This document shows positions 16,591 through 23,411 of a stretch of DNA of 23,590 bases, in pieces. Numbering within the stretch: the stretch's first letter is position 1; every line of letters starts with the position of its first letter. This stretch comes from Christensenella sp. UBA6880. GTDB taxonomy: Bacteria > Bacillota > Clostridia > Christensenellales > CAG-917. A program made the translations under genes and the position numbers. The stretch is taken from the NCBI GenBank assembly GCA_002449145.1, contig DKCG01000010.1, positions 5,538 to 29,127 on the forward strand. Direction: 5' to 3'. The notes under the pieces were generated by a model. That model was not told where the DNA came from. It did not search any database and saw nothing but the letters and a program-made list of their open reading frames with translations.

Positions 16591-16627
16591 TCCGAATCGT
16601 AAAAAAGCAGACTGCGTAAATCCGTAA

Positions 16628-16656
16628 AATAAAAACTGCCGTTGGGCAGTTTTTTT
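16628..16656. terminator. Bidirectional intrinsic terminator between the glf operon and the ABC exporter
   Basis: Stem ACTGCC (16635-16640), loop GTTG, GGCAGT (16645-16650), with seven T after it and a run of A before it. It can therefore end transcripts arriving from either side. Confidence 0.85.
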
Positions 16657-16680
16657 GATGTGCTTGTGTTATTCGTTTAG

Positions 16681-17556
16681 TTATTGTTTCTTTTGCGCTT
16701 GCTCTGCGATGGCGCAATCCTTTTGATAGGCCTCGACGACTTCCTTTGCCGTGCCGTATTGGACGACGTTGCCGTCTTTTAGATAGATTGCGTTTTGGCA
16801 AAGTCTGAGGATTTGCGACGTGCTGTGCGATACGACGATAAAGGTTGTGCCGTTTTTTCTCAATTCGTCGATTTTTTCGGCGCATTTCTTTTGGAAAACA
16901 GCGTCGCCTACCGCCAGAATCTCGTCGATAAGCAAAACGTCGGGATTTACGTCAACCGCGATTGCGAAGCCGAGCCTTGAAATCATACCTTGCGAATAGT
17001 TTTTGAGGGGTACGTTCATAAACTTTTCGAGTTCGGCAAATTCGACGATACTGTCGTACTTTTTCTTCATCTCGCGTCTTGAAAAGCCGAGCATTGCGCC
17101 GTTGAGGAACACGTTTTCTTTTCCCGTTGCGTTATAGTCGAAACCTGCGCCGAGTTTTAAGAGGGGAACGATGTTGCCTCTCGTTTTTACGTAACCGGCG
17201 GTCGGCTCGATTATACCCGATATGATTTTTAGTAGGGTGGATTTGCCTGCGCCGTTTCTGCCGATAAGACCTATACTTTCGCCTCTGCGAACTTGGAACG
17301 TGACGTTTTTGAGCGCAACGAAACTCGTGTAGTGAAGTTGCCCCTTCACGAGTTTTATGCAAAACTCTTTGAGATTGTCTATGCGCTCGGACGGAATTTT
17401 GAATTTCATTCCGACGTGGCTTACGTCAAGCAAAATGTCGGTGTCCGTGTCGAAATCGCCGAGATTCTCGAAAGCGTCCGGCTTGATTTGCGGCATTTCG
17501 GCGTCTTGCGTTGCCAAAGTCGATTGATTGGTGTGTTGCTCTTTTATTTTTTCCAT
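16681..17556 (-). CDS. ABC polysaccharide exporter ATP-binding subunit (Wzt/TagH-like, no C-terminal glycan-binding domain)
   Basis: ATPase that powers export of lipid-linked polysaccharide or teichoic acid through the permease encoded upstream. It has 291 aa: an acidic leader of about 40 residues, then one nucleotide-binding domain with Walker A GRNGAGKST (99-107), signature YSQGM (187-191), Walker B VLLIDE (207-212) and switch His244. NATGKENVFLNGAMLG and LKLGAGFDYNATG are typical of the Wzt/TagH branch. The protein ends soon after the domain, so it lacks the C-terminal carbohydrate-binding module of O9a-type Wzt. ATG 17556 lies five bases after the permease stop, and upstream codons only overlap the permease gene. 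Ribosome site is weak, so expression probably depends on coupling. Confidence 0.9.
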   Translation of the reverse strand: MEKIKEQHTNQSTLATQDAEMPQIKPDAFENLGDFDTDTDILLDVSHVGMKFKIPSERIDNLKEFCIKLVKGQLHYTSFVALKNVTFQVRRGESIGLIGRNGAGKSTLLKIISGIIEPTAGYVKTRGNIVPLLKLGAGFDYNATGKENVFLNGAMLGFSRREMKKKYDSIVEFAELEKFMNVPLKNYSQGMISRLGFAIAVDVNPDVLLIDEILAVGDAVFQKKCAEKIDELRKNGTTFIVVSHSTSQILRLCQNAIYLKDGNVVQYGTAKEVVEAYQKDCAIAEQAQKKQ

Positions 17557-17561
17557 ATTCG

Positions 17562-18392
17562 TCAAATGTACAACAAAAGTCTTTTTCTCGATAGTCTGAA
17601 AATCAAATATCCGAGTCCCAAACAACCGAGGCCTACGCCGTAGCAAATCAAAAACTCTTTTCCGCTCGGAATCGTGCCGTTGACCAAATCTCTGAAACTC
17701 TGCAGATAGTGAAGCATAGGATTGATGTTCATAACCGTCAAATAACTCTTGTCGAGTTCCAATGCGTCGATTGAATAGAACACGGGGGTCAAGTACATCC
17801 ACAATGTCAAAAACACGCCATAAAGGTGTTTAATATCTCTGAATCTGACATACACGACGGAAAGGACAAAGGATAGACCTGTCGAGAAAAACAAAATCGC
17901 AGGCAACCAAGCGAAGATTATCAAAATCATCGTCCAGTGGAACATAACGCCTTTGCTCATTCTTACGAGCATAACGATGACGAGCGCGATAAGTGAAAAT
18001 CCAAAATTTACCGTGGACGAAAGCACGTTGGATATGGGAAAGACCGCATACGGTATTCTCGTTTTCGTGAGCAAATCGTAGTTTCCGACCATACAAGTAA
18101 GAGAAGAAGTGGTCGCAGAACGCATAAGGGAAAAGACGATGTTGCCCGAAAGAACGTATACGGGGTAGTCCATATTGATTGAATTTCTGCCGAAAATTTT
18201 GCTGAAAACAAACGACATAACGAGCATATTGAGAAGCGGATTCAAAACCGTCCACAAAATGCCGAGAACCGAACGTCTATATTGATTTTTGATGTTTTTC
18301 CCGACCAAAGAGCCCAAAACCACCATTGATTTTTTGAACTGCAACTCGTTTGCACGCACTCTTTTTTTGGGAAGTTTAAGTTGTTTTGTCAT
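17562..18392 (-). CDS. ABC-2 type polysaccharide exporter permease (Wzm/TagG-like)
   Basis: Integral membrane subunit that pairs with the adjacent ATPase. It has 276 aa with about six hydrophobic segments; near the N-terminus NIKNQYRRSVLGILWTVLNP is characteristic of Wzm/TagG/RfbA permeases. Later blocks WMYLTPVFYSID and YLQSFRDLVNG fit the family. It is transcribed leftward from its own promoter with a leader of about 50 bases, and ends five bases before the ATPase start. Its substrate is inferred from the neighbouring galactofuranose genes, but teichoic-acid export cannot be excluded. Confidence 0.9.
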   Translation of the reverse strand: MTKQLKLPKKRVRANELQFKKSMVVLGSLVGKNIKNQYRRSVLGILWTVLNPLLNMLVMSFVFSKIFGRNSINMDYPVYVLSGNIVFSLMRSATTSSLTCMVGNYDLLTKTRIPYAVFPISNVLSSTVNFGFSLIALVIVMLVRMSKGVMFHWTMILIIFAWLPAILFFSTGLSFVLSVVYVRFRDIKHLYGVFLTLWMYLTPVFYSIDALELDKSYLTVMNINPMLHYLQSFRDLVNGTIPSGKEFLICYGVGLGCLGLGYLIFRLSRKRLLLYI

Positions 18393-18450
18393 TCGCTTTG
18401 ATTGTGGTCAAAATAAAAATCTTTTATCGCTTTCGACCGTTATTATACCA

Positions 18451-18479
18451 ATTATACACCAAATCGCGCTGCAAGTCAA
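18451..18479 (-). promoter_or_regulatory. Sigma-A promoter of the ABC exporter operon
   Basis: On the minus strand: TTGACT (18474-18479), exact 17-base spacer, TATAAT (18451-18456). A second TATAAT lies 9 bases further downstream (18442-18447). The expected start is near 18444, about 50 bases before ATG 18392. Confidence 0.8.
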
Positions 18480-18516
18480 CAGCACGAGTAACGGGCGCAA
18501 TTCTTAAAGAAAACGG

Positions 18517-19416
18517 TCATTGTGCGTTGTTGGCTTCGTAAAGATTTTTAAGGTCGGATTTGCTCAAAATGGTTATAGGCCTTGAAAAACAGGTTATGCC
18601 GAGATTTACGTCGCCGCCGAGAACCTTTTTTTCGCCGTCCATATCGAAATCAACGTCCTTATCGAGTGAAATCGTCAATTCGTCGAAAGGTCTGAATTCC
18701 ATATTTTTTGAATGATACGGCTTGCCGAATCCGATAAAGAACGCTCTGAACAACGGGAAGAAAATTTTGATTTTGCCGAATATGCCGTTGGTCTTTGGTG
18801 CTTTTATGGTCAAAAGGTGCATAATACCGTCGTCCGCTTGGAAAAGTCGGTTGAATCTGAAACCGAAGCAGCGCGGCGAATCGATTGCCATAATGAGCGA
18901 GTATTCGCCCTCGTCCTTATAGTCGCTTGCCGAAATTTTGGCGTTTATGCGGTGGATTTTGTATTCTTTCACGACGTGCGCGATGTACGCAAGAGCCTTG
19001 TATTTGCGCTTTTTCTTGTCGTTTACGCAGTAACCGATGGGGGTGAAAATGCCTGCCGCCATAACGTATGAAAAATACAAATCGTTTGCAAAGCAGATGT
19101 CTTTGAGGAAATGATTGTTTTTGATTCCGCCGTTATAGAATTCGTTGAGAGTGCCGTACGGCATATAAATAATCTCAACGTCGTCGCGGATTTTGGAATT
19201 GAGGATACCGTTGAGCGTGCCGTCGCCGCCGCACACGACGATTCTGTCGTATTCGGAAAAATCTTCGAGTTTTTGTTTTTCGACGATGTAGTAGCAATCT
19301 ACGGCGTATCCCGCACCGAGCGCGGTTTTCAAAGTGTGTTCGTCCGCCCTGTTGCCGTTGCCGGACAACTTGTTTATGACGATGACGCATCTTTTGATGC
19401 CTTTCTTCTTTCTCAT
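18517..19416 (-). CDS. Diacylglycerol kinase family lipid kinase (DAGK_cat)
   Basis: Likely phosphorylates diacylglycerol or a related lipid with ATP at the membrane; the family includes DgkB and YegS. From ATG 19416 it is 299 aa. The nucleotide-binding CGGDGTLNGIL (GGDGT, 63-67) and the following YMPYGTLNEFYNG block are clear. A C-terminal beta-rich half containing FDMDGEK is also typical. An ORF reading from TTG 19452 would add residues over the promoter and is unlikely. ATG 19416 lacks a ribosome site, and a possible -10 lies only 10 bases upstream. A lipid kinase beside a polysaccharide exporter could recycle diacylglycerol or supply a lipid anchor; this is inference. Confidence 0.88.
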   Translation of the reverse strand: MRKKKGIKRCVIVINKLSGNGNRADEHTLKTALGAGYAVDCYYIVEKQKLEDFSEYDRIVVCGGDGTLNGILNSKIRDDVEIIYMPYGTLNEFYNGGIKNNHFLKDICFANDLYFSYVMAAGIFTPIGYCVNDKKKRKYKALAYIAHVVKEYKIHRINAKISASDYKDEGEYSLIMAIDSPRCFGFRFNRLFQADDGIMHLLTIKAPKTNGIFGKIKIFFPLFRAFFIGFGKPYHSKNMEFRPFDELTISLDKDVDFDMDGEKKVLGGDVNLGITCFSRPITILSKSDLKNLYEANNAQ

Positions 19417-19426
19417 AAAAACAACT

Positions 19427-19456
19427 ATAATACATTTTGTAACTTTTTGCAATTAA
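19427..19456 (-). promoter_or_regulatory. Candidate promoter of the lipid kinase, close to its start codon
   Basis: On the minus strand, TATTAT (19427-19432) follows TTAATT (19451-19456) after 18 bases. The start would fall near 19420, leaving a leader of only a few bases before ATG 19416. The -35 is weak. Confidence 0.35.
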
Positions 19457-19475
19457 TCGTGCAAGTATAAGGCAC

Positions 19476-19496
19476 AATTAAGGTAGAATTAAGATA
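19476..19496 (+). promoter_or_regulatory. 11-base-spaced direct repeat upstream of the sugar-transferase promoter
   Basis: AATTAAGGTA (19476-19485) and AATTAAGATA (19487-19496) repeat with a period of 11, ending six bases before the -35. Direct repeats at one helical turn in this position are typical binding sites of OmpR/PhoB-type response regulators. No regulator gene is in the window. Confidence 0.4.
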
Positions 19497-19502
19497 AAAG
19501 GC

Positions 19503-19531
19503 TTGAATTTGCGCAAAAAATATACTAATAT
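19503..19531 (+). promoter_or_regulatory. Sigma-A promoter of the sugar transferase gene, with an embedded palindrome
   Basis: TTGAAT (19503-19508), 17-base spacer, TAATAT (19526-19531). The spacer begins with the palindrome TTGCGCAA (19509-19516). TGCGCAAA recurs at 19543-19550 just past the expected start, so the pair could be an operator. Confidence 0.6.
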
Positions 19532-19564
19532 GTTTATTATTGTGCGCAAACGGCGCAACTCGAA

Positions 19565-20305
19565 ATGCTTTGCAAAGAGGTTTTCGAATTGTCGAAAAAA
19601 GAGAAAACGAGAGAGAAAAAGACCGCTTCGCAGATTGAAAGCGAGCAAATTTGCAACGACGAGCAGTACATCGACGATTTCAAGGTGAAAAACGTCGTGT
19701 TTTACCCGTTTTTCAAAAGAGCGTTCGATATATGCGCTTCGTTTTTGGCAATCGTCGTTTTGATAATTCCTCTTTGTATCGTCGCAATCGCAATAAAAAT
19801 CGACTCGAAAGGTCCGGTGTTTTACGTTTCGGACCGTGTGGGTAAAGGCGGAAAGATTTTTAAACTGTATAAATTCCGTTCAATGGACGAGAATGCGGAA
19901 GAAGAACTTGACAGTCTTGTAAAAGCGCACAGAGACGAGTGGGAAGCCAATTTCAAATTCAAAGACGACCCGCGCATAACAAGAGTCGGCATGTTTTTGA
20001 GAAAGACGTCGATTGACGAACTTCCGCAACTTTTCAACATTCTAAAAGGGGATATGTCTTTTGTAGGCCCTCGTCCTTGCACTCCAAGAGAGTACTATTC
20101 GGCTTCGCCGAAAGTCATGCTTCGATTAAGCGTTCCGCAAGGATTGACAGGCGAGTGGCAAACGCACGGAAGAAGTAATACGACTTTTGACGAGCGCATT
20201 GACATGGACTTGGATTATATCCAACACAAGCGCGGATTTTTCTACGATTTGTATTTGATTTTCAAAACGATAGGCGTTGCGCTAAGGCAAGAGGGCGCGG
20301 AATAA
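19565..20305 (+). CDS. Polyprenyl-phosphate sugar-1-phosphate transferase (WcaJ/PglC superfamily)
   Basis: Membrane enzyme that starts glycan assembly by moving a sugar-1-phosphate from a UDP-sugar to undecaprenyl phosphate. It has 246 aa. A polar N-terminal tail precedes one hydrophobic segment (about 54-79), then the catalytic domain: GPVFYVSDRVGKGGKIFKLY, KFRSM, DDPRITRVG, the Asp151-Glu152 dyad in SIDELPQLFN, and GDMSFVGPRP. The length fits the short single-helix class, without the extra N-terminal helices of long WcaJ proteins. ATG 19565 has no ribosome site; TTG 19589 has AAAGAGG 8 bases upstream and may be the true start, which would shorten the tail by eight residues. It is divergent from the lipid kinase. 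The sugar is probably hexose-1-phosphate (inference). Confidence 0.92.
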   Translation: MLCKEVFELSKKEKTREKKTASQIESEQICNDEQYIDDFKVKNVVFYPFFKRAFDICASFLAIVVLIIPLCIVAIAIKIDSKGPVFYVSDRVGKGGKIFKLYKFRSMDENAEEELDSLVKAHRDEWEANFKFKDDPRITRVGMFLRKTSIDELPQLFNILKGDMSFVGPRPCTPREYYSASPKVMLRLSVPQGLTGEWQTHGRSNTTFDERIDMDLDYIQHKRGFFYDLYLIFKTIGVALRQEGAE

Positions 20306-20312
20306 AAACGTG

Positions 20313-20338
20313 AAAACGGCGAAAAATCCGCCGTTTTT
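20313..20338. terminator. Intrinsic terminator after the sugar transferase
   Basis: AAAACGGCG (20313-20321) pairs with CGCCGTTTT (20329-20337) around a 7-base loop, followed by T. The A-rich left arm makes it usable from the opposite strand too, which would serve the leftward tRNA-thiolase gene. Confidence 0.8.
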
Positions 20339-20434
20339 CGATGTTTTTTCGATGCTTTTTTTCGATGCTTTTTTTCGTTGGCTTTTTCGTTGGCTTTTTC
20401 GTTGGCTTTTTCGTTGGCTTTTTCGTTGGTTTTT
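20339..20434. repeat. Tandem 11-13-base repeat array directly after a terminator
   Basis: Three units of CGATG(C) plus six or seven T (20339, 20350, 20363) run into four exact 12-base units CGTTGGCTTTTT (20376, 20388, 20400, 20412) and one shortened unit (20424-20434). The T-rich strand is plus. The array starts immediately after the terminator stem. The rest of the gap to 20533 shows no further feature. It is probably a slippage-prone minisatellite, with no coding role supported. Confidence 0.85.
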
Positions 20435-20533
20435 CGCTGTTCTATGCGTTGTTTCGATACGTTTTATGTCGGTTCGGTTTGCGATTGACTTTTTAGTAAC
20501 GATATTGCTCGAAACGATTTGCGTTTTTATCGA

Positions 20534-21271
20534 TTACGTCAAATCCGTCGGCTTGTGCCACAGATTGTTGCGCTCGGGGTGATATATTGCGCCCAAAATG
20601 CGTTGCTTTGCAAACGGTATGTCTTTGCAAATGGTTTTGATGAGATTTTTCATATACTCGCGTTGCGATTCGTGATTCATAGGGCAGGGGTTGTCCACTA
20701 TGGGCAGTTCGAGGCGTTTTACGGCGGATTTTATGTCATATTCTTCGAGGTATATGAAGGGGCGAATGAGTGAAACGCCCGATTTGTCCATATGCGCCGT
20801 AGGCGGAAAGCACGAAAACCTGCCCTCGTAAAGCAGTGACAAAAGCATAGTTTCGGCAACGTCGTCTGCGTTGTGACCGAGAGCGAGTTTGCCGCCGCCG
20901 AGTCGGTTTATTTCGTTGTTGAGCGCGCCTCTGCGCATTTTTGCGCAAAGCGAGCAGGGGTTGGATTCCTTTCTCGCGTCGAAAATGATTTCCGCAATAT
21001 CCGTTTTTACGATATGGTGGGGAACGGAAAGGCTTGCGCAGTAGTCCGACAACGCTTGCATTTGCGATTTGTCGGTGTCTTTAAGTCCCATATCTATCGT
21101 TATCGCTTCAAGGGTGTAACGCTCGGGCGAAAAACGTCTGTAATCGGCAAGCGCGCGCAAAAGCAAGGTGCTGTCCTTGCCGCCGGACAGACCTACGAAA
21201 ATTCTGTCGCCGTCATCTATCATACGATAATCCTGAACGGCTTTTCTCATTGCACTCAATATTTTTTGCAT
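20534..21271 (-). CDS. ttcA: TtcA-like tRNA 2-thiolation ATPase (PP-loop, iron-sulfur)
   Basis: Adenylates and thiolates a tRNA base; TtcA makes 2-thiocytidine at position 32 using an iron-sulfur cluster. It has 245 aa. The PP-loop SGGKDS is at 29-34. NPCSLCAKMRR (Cys106, Cys109) and a third Cys196 in DNPCPMNHE match the cluster ligands of this group, and LGHNADDVAETMLLSL is the family helix. It is a little shorter than E. coli TtcA, and related clostridial proteins are often only annotated as tRNA lysidine/thiocytidine synthetase-like. ATG 21271 has no clear ribosome site in its AT-rich upstream. It stands alone, converging on the tandem repeat. Confidence 0.85.
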   Translation of the reverse strand: MQKILSAMRKAVQDYRMIDDGDRIFVGLSGGKDSTLLLRALADYRRFSPERYTLEAITIDMGLKDTDKSQMQALSDYCASLSVPHHIVKTDIAEIIFDARKESNPCSLCAKMRRGALNNEINRLGGGKLALGHNADDVAETMLLSLLYEGRFSCFPPTAHMDKSGVSLIRPFIYLEEYDIKSAVKRLELPIVDNPCPMNHESQREYMKNLIKTICKDIPFAKQRILGAIYHPERNNLWHKPTDLT

Positions 21272-21372
21272 AACTTTTAAGGATTGAAATATTATTCAAT
21301 ATATAAGCGTGGATTTGACAAAATTATATATAATGCCGTCGGATTTTGCAAGCGGAACGAGCCAAAATCGCC

Positions 21373-21402
21373 TTGACAGAATCGGCGGGCGTAAACTATA
21401 CT
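21373..21402 (+). promoter_or_regulatory. Sigma-A promoter of the small multidrug-export family gene
   Basis: TTGACA (21373-21378), 18-base spacer, TATACT (21397-21402). The expected start near 21409 lies after ATG 21407, so translation must begin at ATG 21422. Confidence 0.75.
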
Positions 21403-21421
21403 TTTTATGAGGGCAAAGGCA

Positions 21422-22258
21422 ATGATTCAAGAACTGATAACCCAGATAAGCAACGCCATAGGCAATCCCTATCTGACGTTGTACGTCATATCGATAATCC
21501 CTATCATCGAGTTGCGCGGGGCTATTTTGTTTATGCCCTATATGTTCGACACGTTGGGCGAAATGATGCTGGGGATGCTTTGCTGCATAGCAGGCTCGAC
21601 GACGGTTATCGTTCCGCTCATTCTTATAACGAGACCGCTCTTGAAAAAACTTCGCCATTCCAAATGGTTTTCAAAAATAGGAAAGCGTATGGAAGCAAAT
21701 CTCGCCGACAGGGCGGAAAGCGCGTACGACGAGGAAAAAAGCGAGGAAAGAGAAGCCAAACGCAAGCGCAAACCGCTGTCCAAAGACACGAAAAAGTTTT
21801 TGGGATTGTTCGCGTTCGTTGCCGTTCCTTTGCCTATGACAGGGGCGTGGACGGGCTCTTGCATAGGAAGTTTCCTCGATTTTCCCGTCTGGAAAGCGTC
21901 GCTTGCGGTGTTTTTGGGAAATATCGTGGCAGGACTTATTCTCACGACGATAGCCTACTTTTTGCCGAGGCAATACGCCGACGTGTTCCTTTACGGTTTC
22001 GTGGTGCTTGCCATCGCAATCGCCGTAACGCTGTACTTTTCGCGCTCGAAGAGAAACGAGAGAAAACGCAATGCCGAACTCGAAAAATACTCTAATAAGA
22101 GCGAATACGAACTCGCGGTTCTCAAAAAAGAAGCCGACAAGGACGGCAAAGTGCTTATCAAAAAAGAGTATATCGACGAAAACGGCGACAAACATATTGT
22201 CATCGGCCGCGACGAAAAACGAAATAAATCAGTCGTTGACAAGGACGACCTCATCTGA
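21422..22258 (+). CDS. Small multidrug-export family membrane protein (Sm_multidrug_ex)
   Basis: Predicted integral membrane protein of 278 aa. Hydrophobic segments lie near the N-terminus (YLTLYVISIIPIIELRGAIL), at MLGMLCCIAGSTTVIVPLIL, at FLGLFAFVAVPLPMTGAW and in two C-terminal spans ending FLYGFVVLAIAIAVTLYF. The pair IPIIELRGAI and PLPMTGAWTGS is the hallmark of this family, named for drug export on thin evidence. A charged loop (about 80-130) and a charged cytosolic tail of about 70 residues surround the core; the tail is an extension. I use ATG 21422 rather than 21407 because the promoter places the transcript start at about 21409 and GAGGG (21409-21413) lies 8 bases before 21422. Substrate unknown. 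Confidence 0.87.
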   Translation: MIQELITQISNAIGNPYLTLYVISIIPIIELRGAILFMPYMFDTLGEMMLGMLCCIAGSTTVIVPLILITRPLLKKLRHSKWFSKIGKRMEANLADRAESAYDEEKSEEREAKRKRKPLSKDTKKFLGLFAFVAVPLPMTGAWTGSCIGSFLDFPVWKASLAVFLGNIVAGLILTTIAYFLPRQYADVFLYGFVVLAIAIAVTLYFSRSKRNERKRNAELEKYSNKSEYELAVLKKEADKDGKVLIKKEYIDENGDKHIVIGRDEKRNKSVVDKDDLI

Positions 22259-22300
22259 CACATATCGCATCAAACATAATCGAGATTTTGATATAAACGG

Positions 22301-22329
22301 TTGTGTTTTTTCTTTCGAGGTTGTATAAT
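22301..22329 (+). promoter_or_regulatory. fba: Sigma-A promoter of fba
   Basis: TTGTGT (22301-22306), 17-base spacer, TATAAT (22324-22329). It is followed by a short leader with GGAGG (22348-22352) 7 bases before ATG 22360, a strong expression signal. Confidence 0.75.
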
Positions 22330-22359
22330 GTTGACGAAATAAATTTTGGAGGCAACACT

Positions 22360-23289
22360 ATGCCATTAGTTACAACAACCGAAATGTTCAAAAAAGCATA
22401 TGCAGGCGGTTACGCAATCGGCGCTTTCAACGTCAACAATATGGAAATTATCCAAGGTATCGTTGAAGCGGCAACCGAAGAACAAGCCCCGCTTATTCTT
22501 CAAGTTTCCTCCGGCGCAAGAAAATATGCAAACACGACCTACCTCACCAAAATGGTTGACGCGGCAGTTGAAACAAGCGGACTTCCCATTTGCTTGCACC
22601 TCGATCACGGCGACAGTTTCGCACTCTGCAAAGACTGCGTAGACCACGGTTTCACTTCCGTTATGATCGACGCGAGCGCACATCCGTTTGCGGAAAATAT
22701 TTCAATCACAAAGCAAGTCGTCGAGTACGCTCACGATCACGGCGTAGTCGTCGAGGCTGAACTCGGCAAACTCGCAGGTATCGAAGACGCCGTCAACGTT
22801 TCCGCAAAAGACGCTCAATTCACCGATCCCGACCAAGTCGAAGAATTCGTCGGCAAGACCGGCGTCGATTCCTTGGCAATCGCAATCGGCACTTCTCACG
22901 GCGCATACAAGTTCAAAGGTCAACCGCAACTTCGTTTCGACATCCTCGAAGAAGTCAGCAAACGTTTGCCCGGATTCCCCATCGTTTTGCATGGTGCGTC
23001 TTCCGTTCCGCAAGACCTCGTCGCAAAGATCAATCAATACGGCGGCAGTATGCCCGGCGCACAAGGCGTTCCCGAAGATATGCTTCGCAAAGCGGCATCT
23101 ATGGCAGTCTGCAAGATCAACATCGACTCCGACCTCAGACTTGCAGTCACCGCTGCAATCCGCGAACACTTTGCTCTCAATCCTTCTCACTTCGATCCTC
23201 GTCAATATCTCGGACCGGCAAGAGAAGCGGTTAAACAAATCGTAAAGCATAAATTGGTGGACGTACTCGGCTGCAACGGCAAAGCCTGA
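22360..23289 (+). CDS. fba: Class II fructose-1,6-bisphosphate aldolase
   Basis: Zinc enzyme that reversibly cleaves fructose-1,6-bisphosphate to dihydroxyacetone phosphate and glyceraldehyde-3-phosphate in glycolysis. It has 309 aa, the normal length. GAFNVNNME opens the barrel, HLDHGDS gives catalytic Asp82 and zinc His83, EAELGKLAG follows, and GTSHGAYK (His180) and LHGASS (His211) supply further zinc ligands. NIDSDLR binds substrate phosphate in this family. Codon use is more C-ending than in the neighbours, as expected for a highly expressed gene. The upstream reading frame to 22303 has no ribosome site and covers the promoter, so ATG 22360 is the start. The stop codon lies inside a large palindrome. 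Confidence 0.97.
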   Translation: MPLVTTTEMFKKAYAGGYAIGAFNVNNMEIIQGIVEAATEEQAPLILQVSSGARKYANTTYLTKMVDAAVETSGLPICLHLDHGDSFALCKDCVDHGFTSVMIDASAHPFAENISITKQVVEYAHDHGVVVEAELGKLAGIEDAVNVSAKDAQFTDPDQVEEFVGKTGVDSLAIAIGTSHGAYKFKGQPQLRFDILEEVSKRLPGFPIVLHGASSVPQDLVAKINQYGGSMPGAQGVPEDMLRKAASMAVCKINIDSDLRLAVTAAIREHFALNPSHFDPRQYLGPAREAVKQIVKHKLVDVLGCNGKA

Positions 23290-23411
23290 GCGCACTATTG
23301 AGCAAATAACTGCGGCAACGCCCTTTTGCAAACTCGTCACGTACGATAAGTACGTTAGGCGAGTTCGCAAAAGGGCGTTTTCTTGTTCTTTATCTCAATA
23401 TTGCGCTCAGG
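23285..23411. repeat. 127-base nested palindrome spanning the fba stop codon
   Basis: Outer arms 23285-23302 and 23394-23411 match at 17 of 18 positions as reverse complements (the core left arm reads TGAGCGCACTATTGAG). Inside, AACGCCCTTTTGC (23317-23329) pairs with 23367-23379, AACTCG (23331-23336) with 23360-23365, and ACGTAC (23339-23344) with 23350-23355 around loop GATAA. The first TGA of the left arm is the fba stop. Such a full dyad is more than a terminator needs and resembles a REP- or MITE-like element. Confidence 0.6.
23317..23391 (+). terminator. Intrinsic terminator of fba (inner part of the palindrome)
   Basis: A long stem (13, 6 and 6 paired bases with small interruptions, loop 23345-23349) is followed by a T-rich tail (23378-23391). 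Confidence 0.8.

Noticed and set aside
17557..17802. 82-residue N-terminal extension of the ABC ATPase
   Set aside because: It lies within the permease gene in another frame, and ATG 17556 gives a normal family start.
20339..20434. Possible CRISPR array
   Set aside because: Units are 11-13 bases and contiguous, with no spacers.
20310..20582. Possible 90-aa protein with FRWL repeats
   Set aside because: It starts inside a terminator, lacks a ribosome site, consists mostly of a DNA tandem repeat and overlaps the end of the tRNA-thiolase gene.
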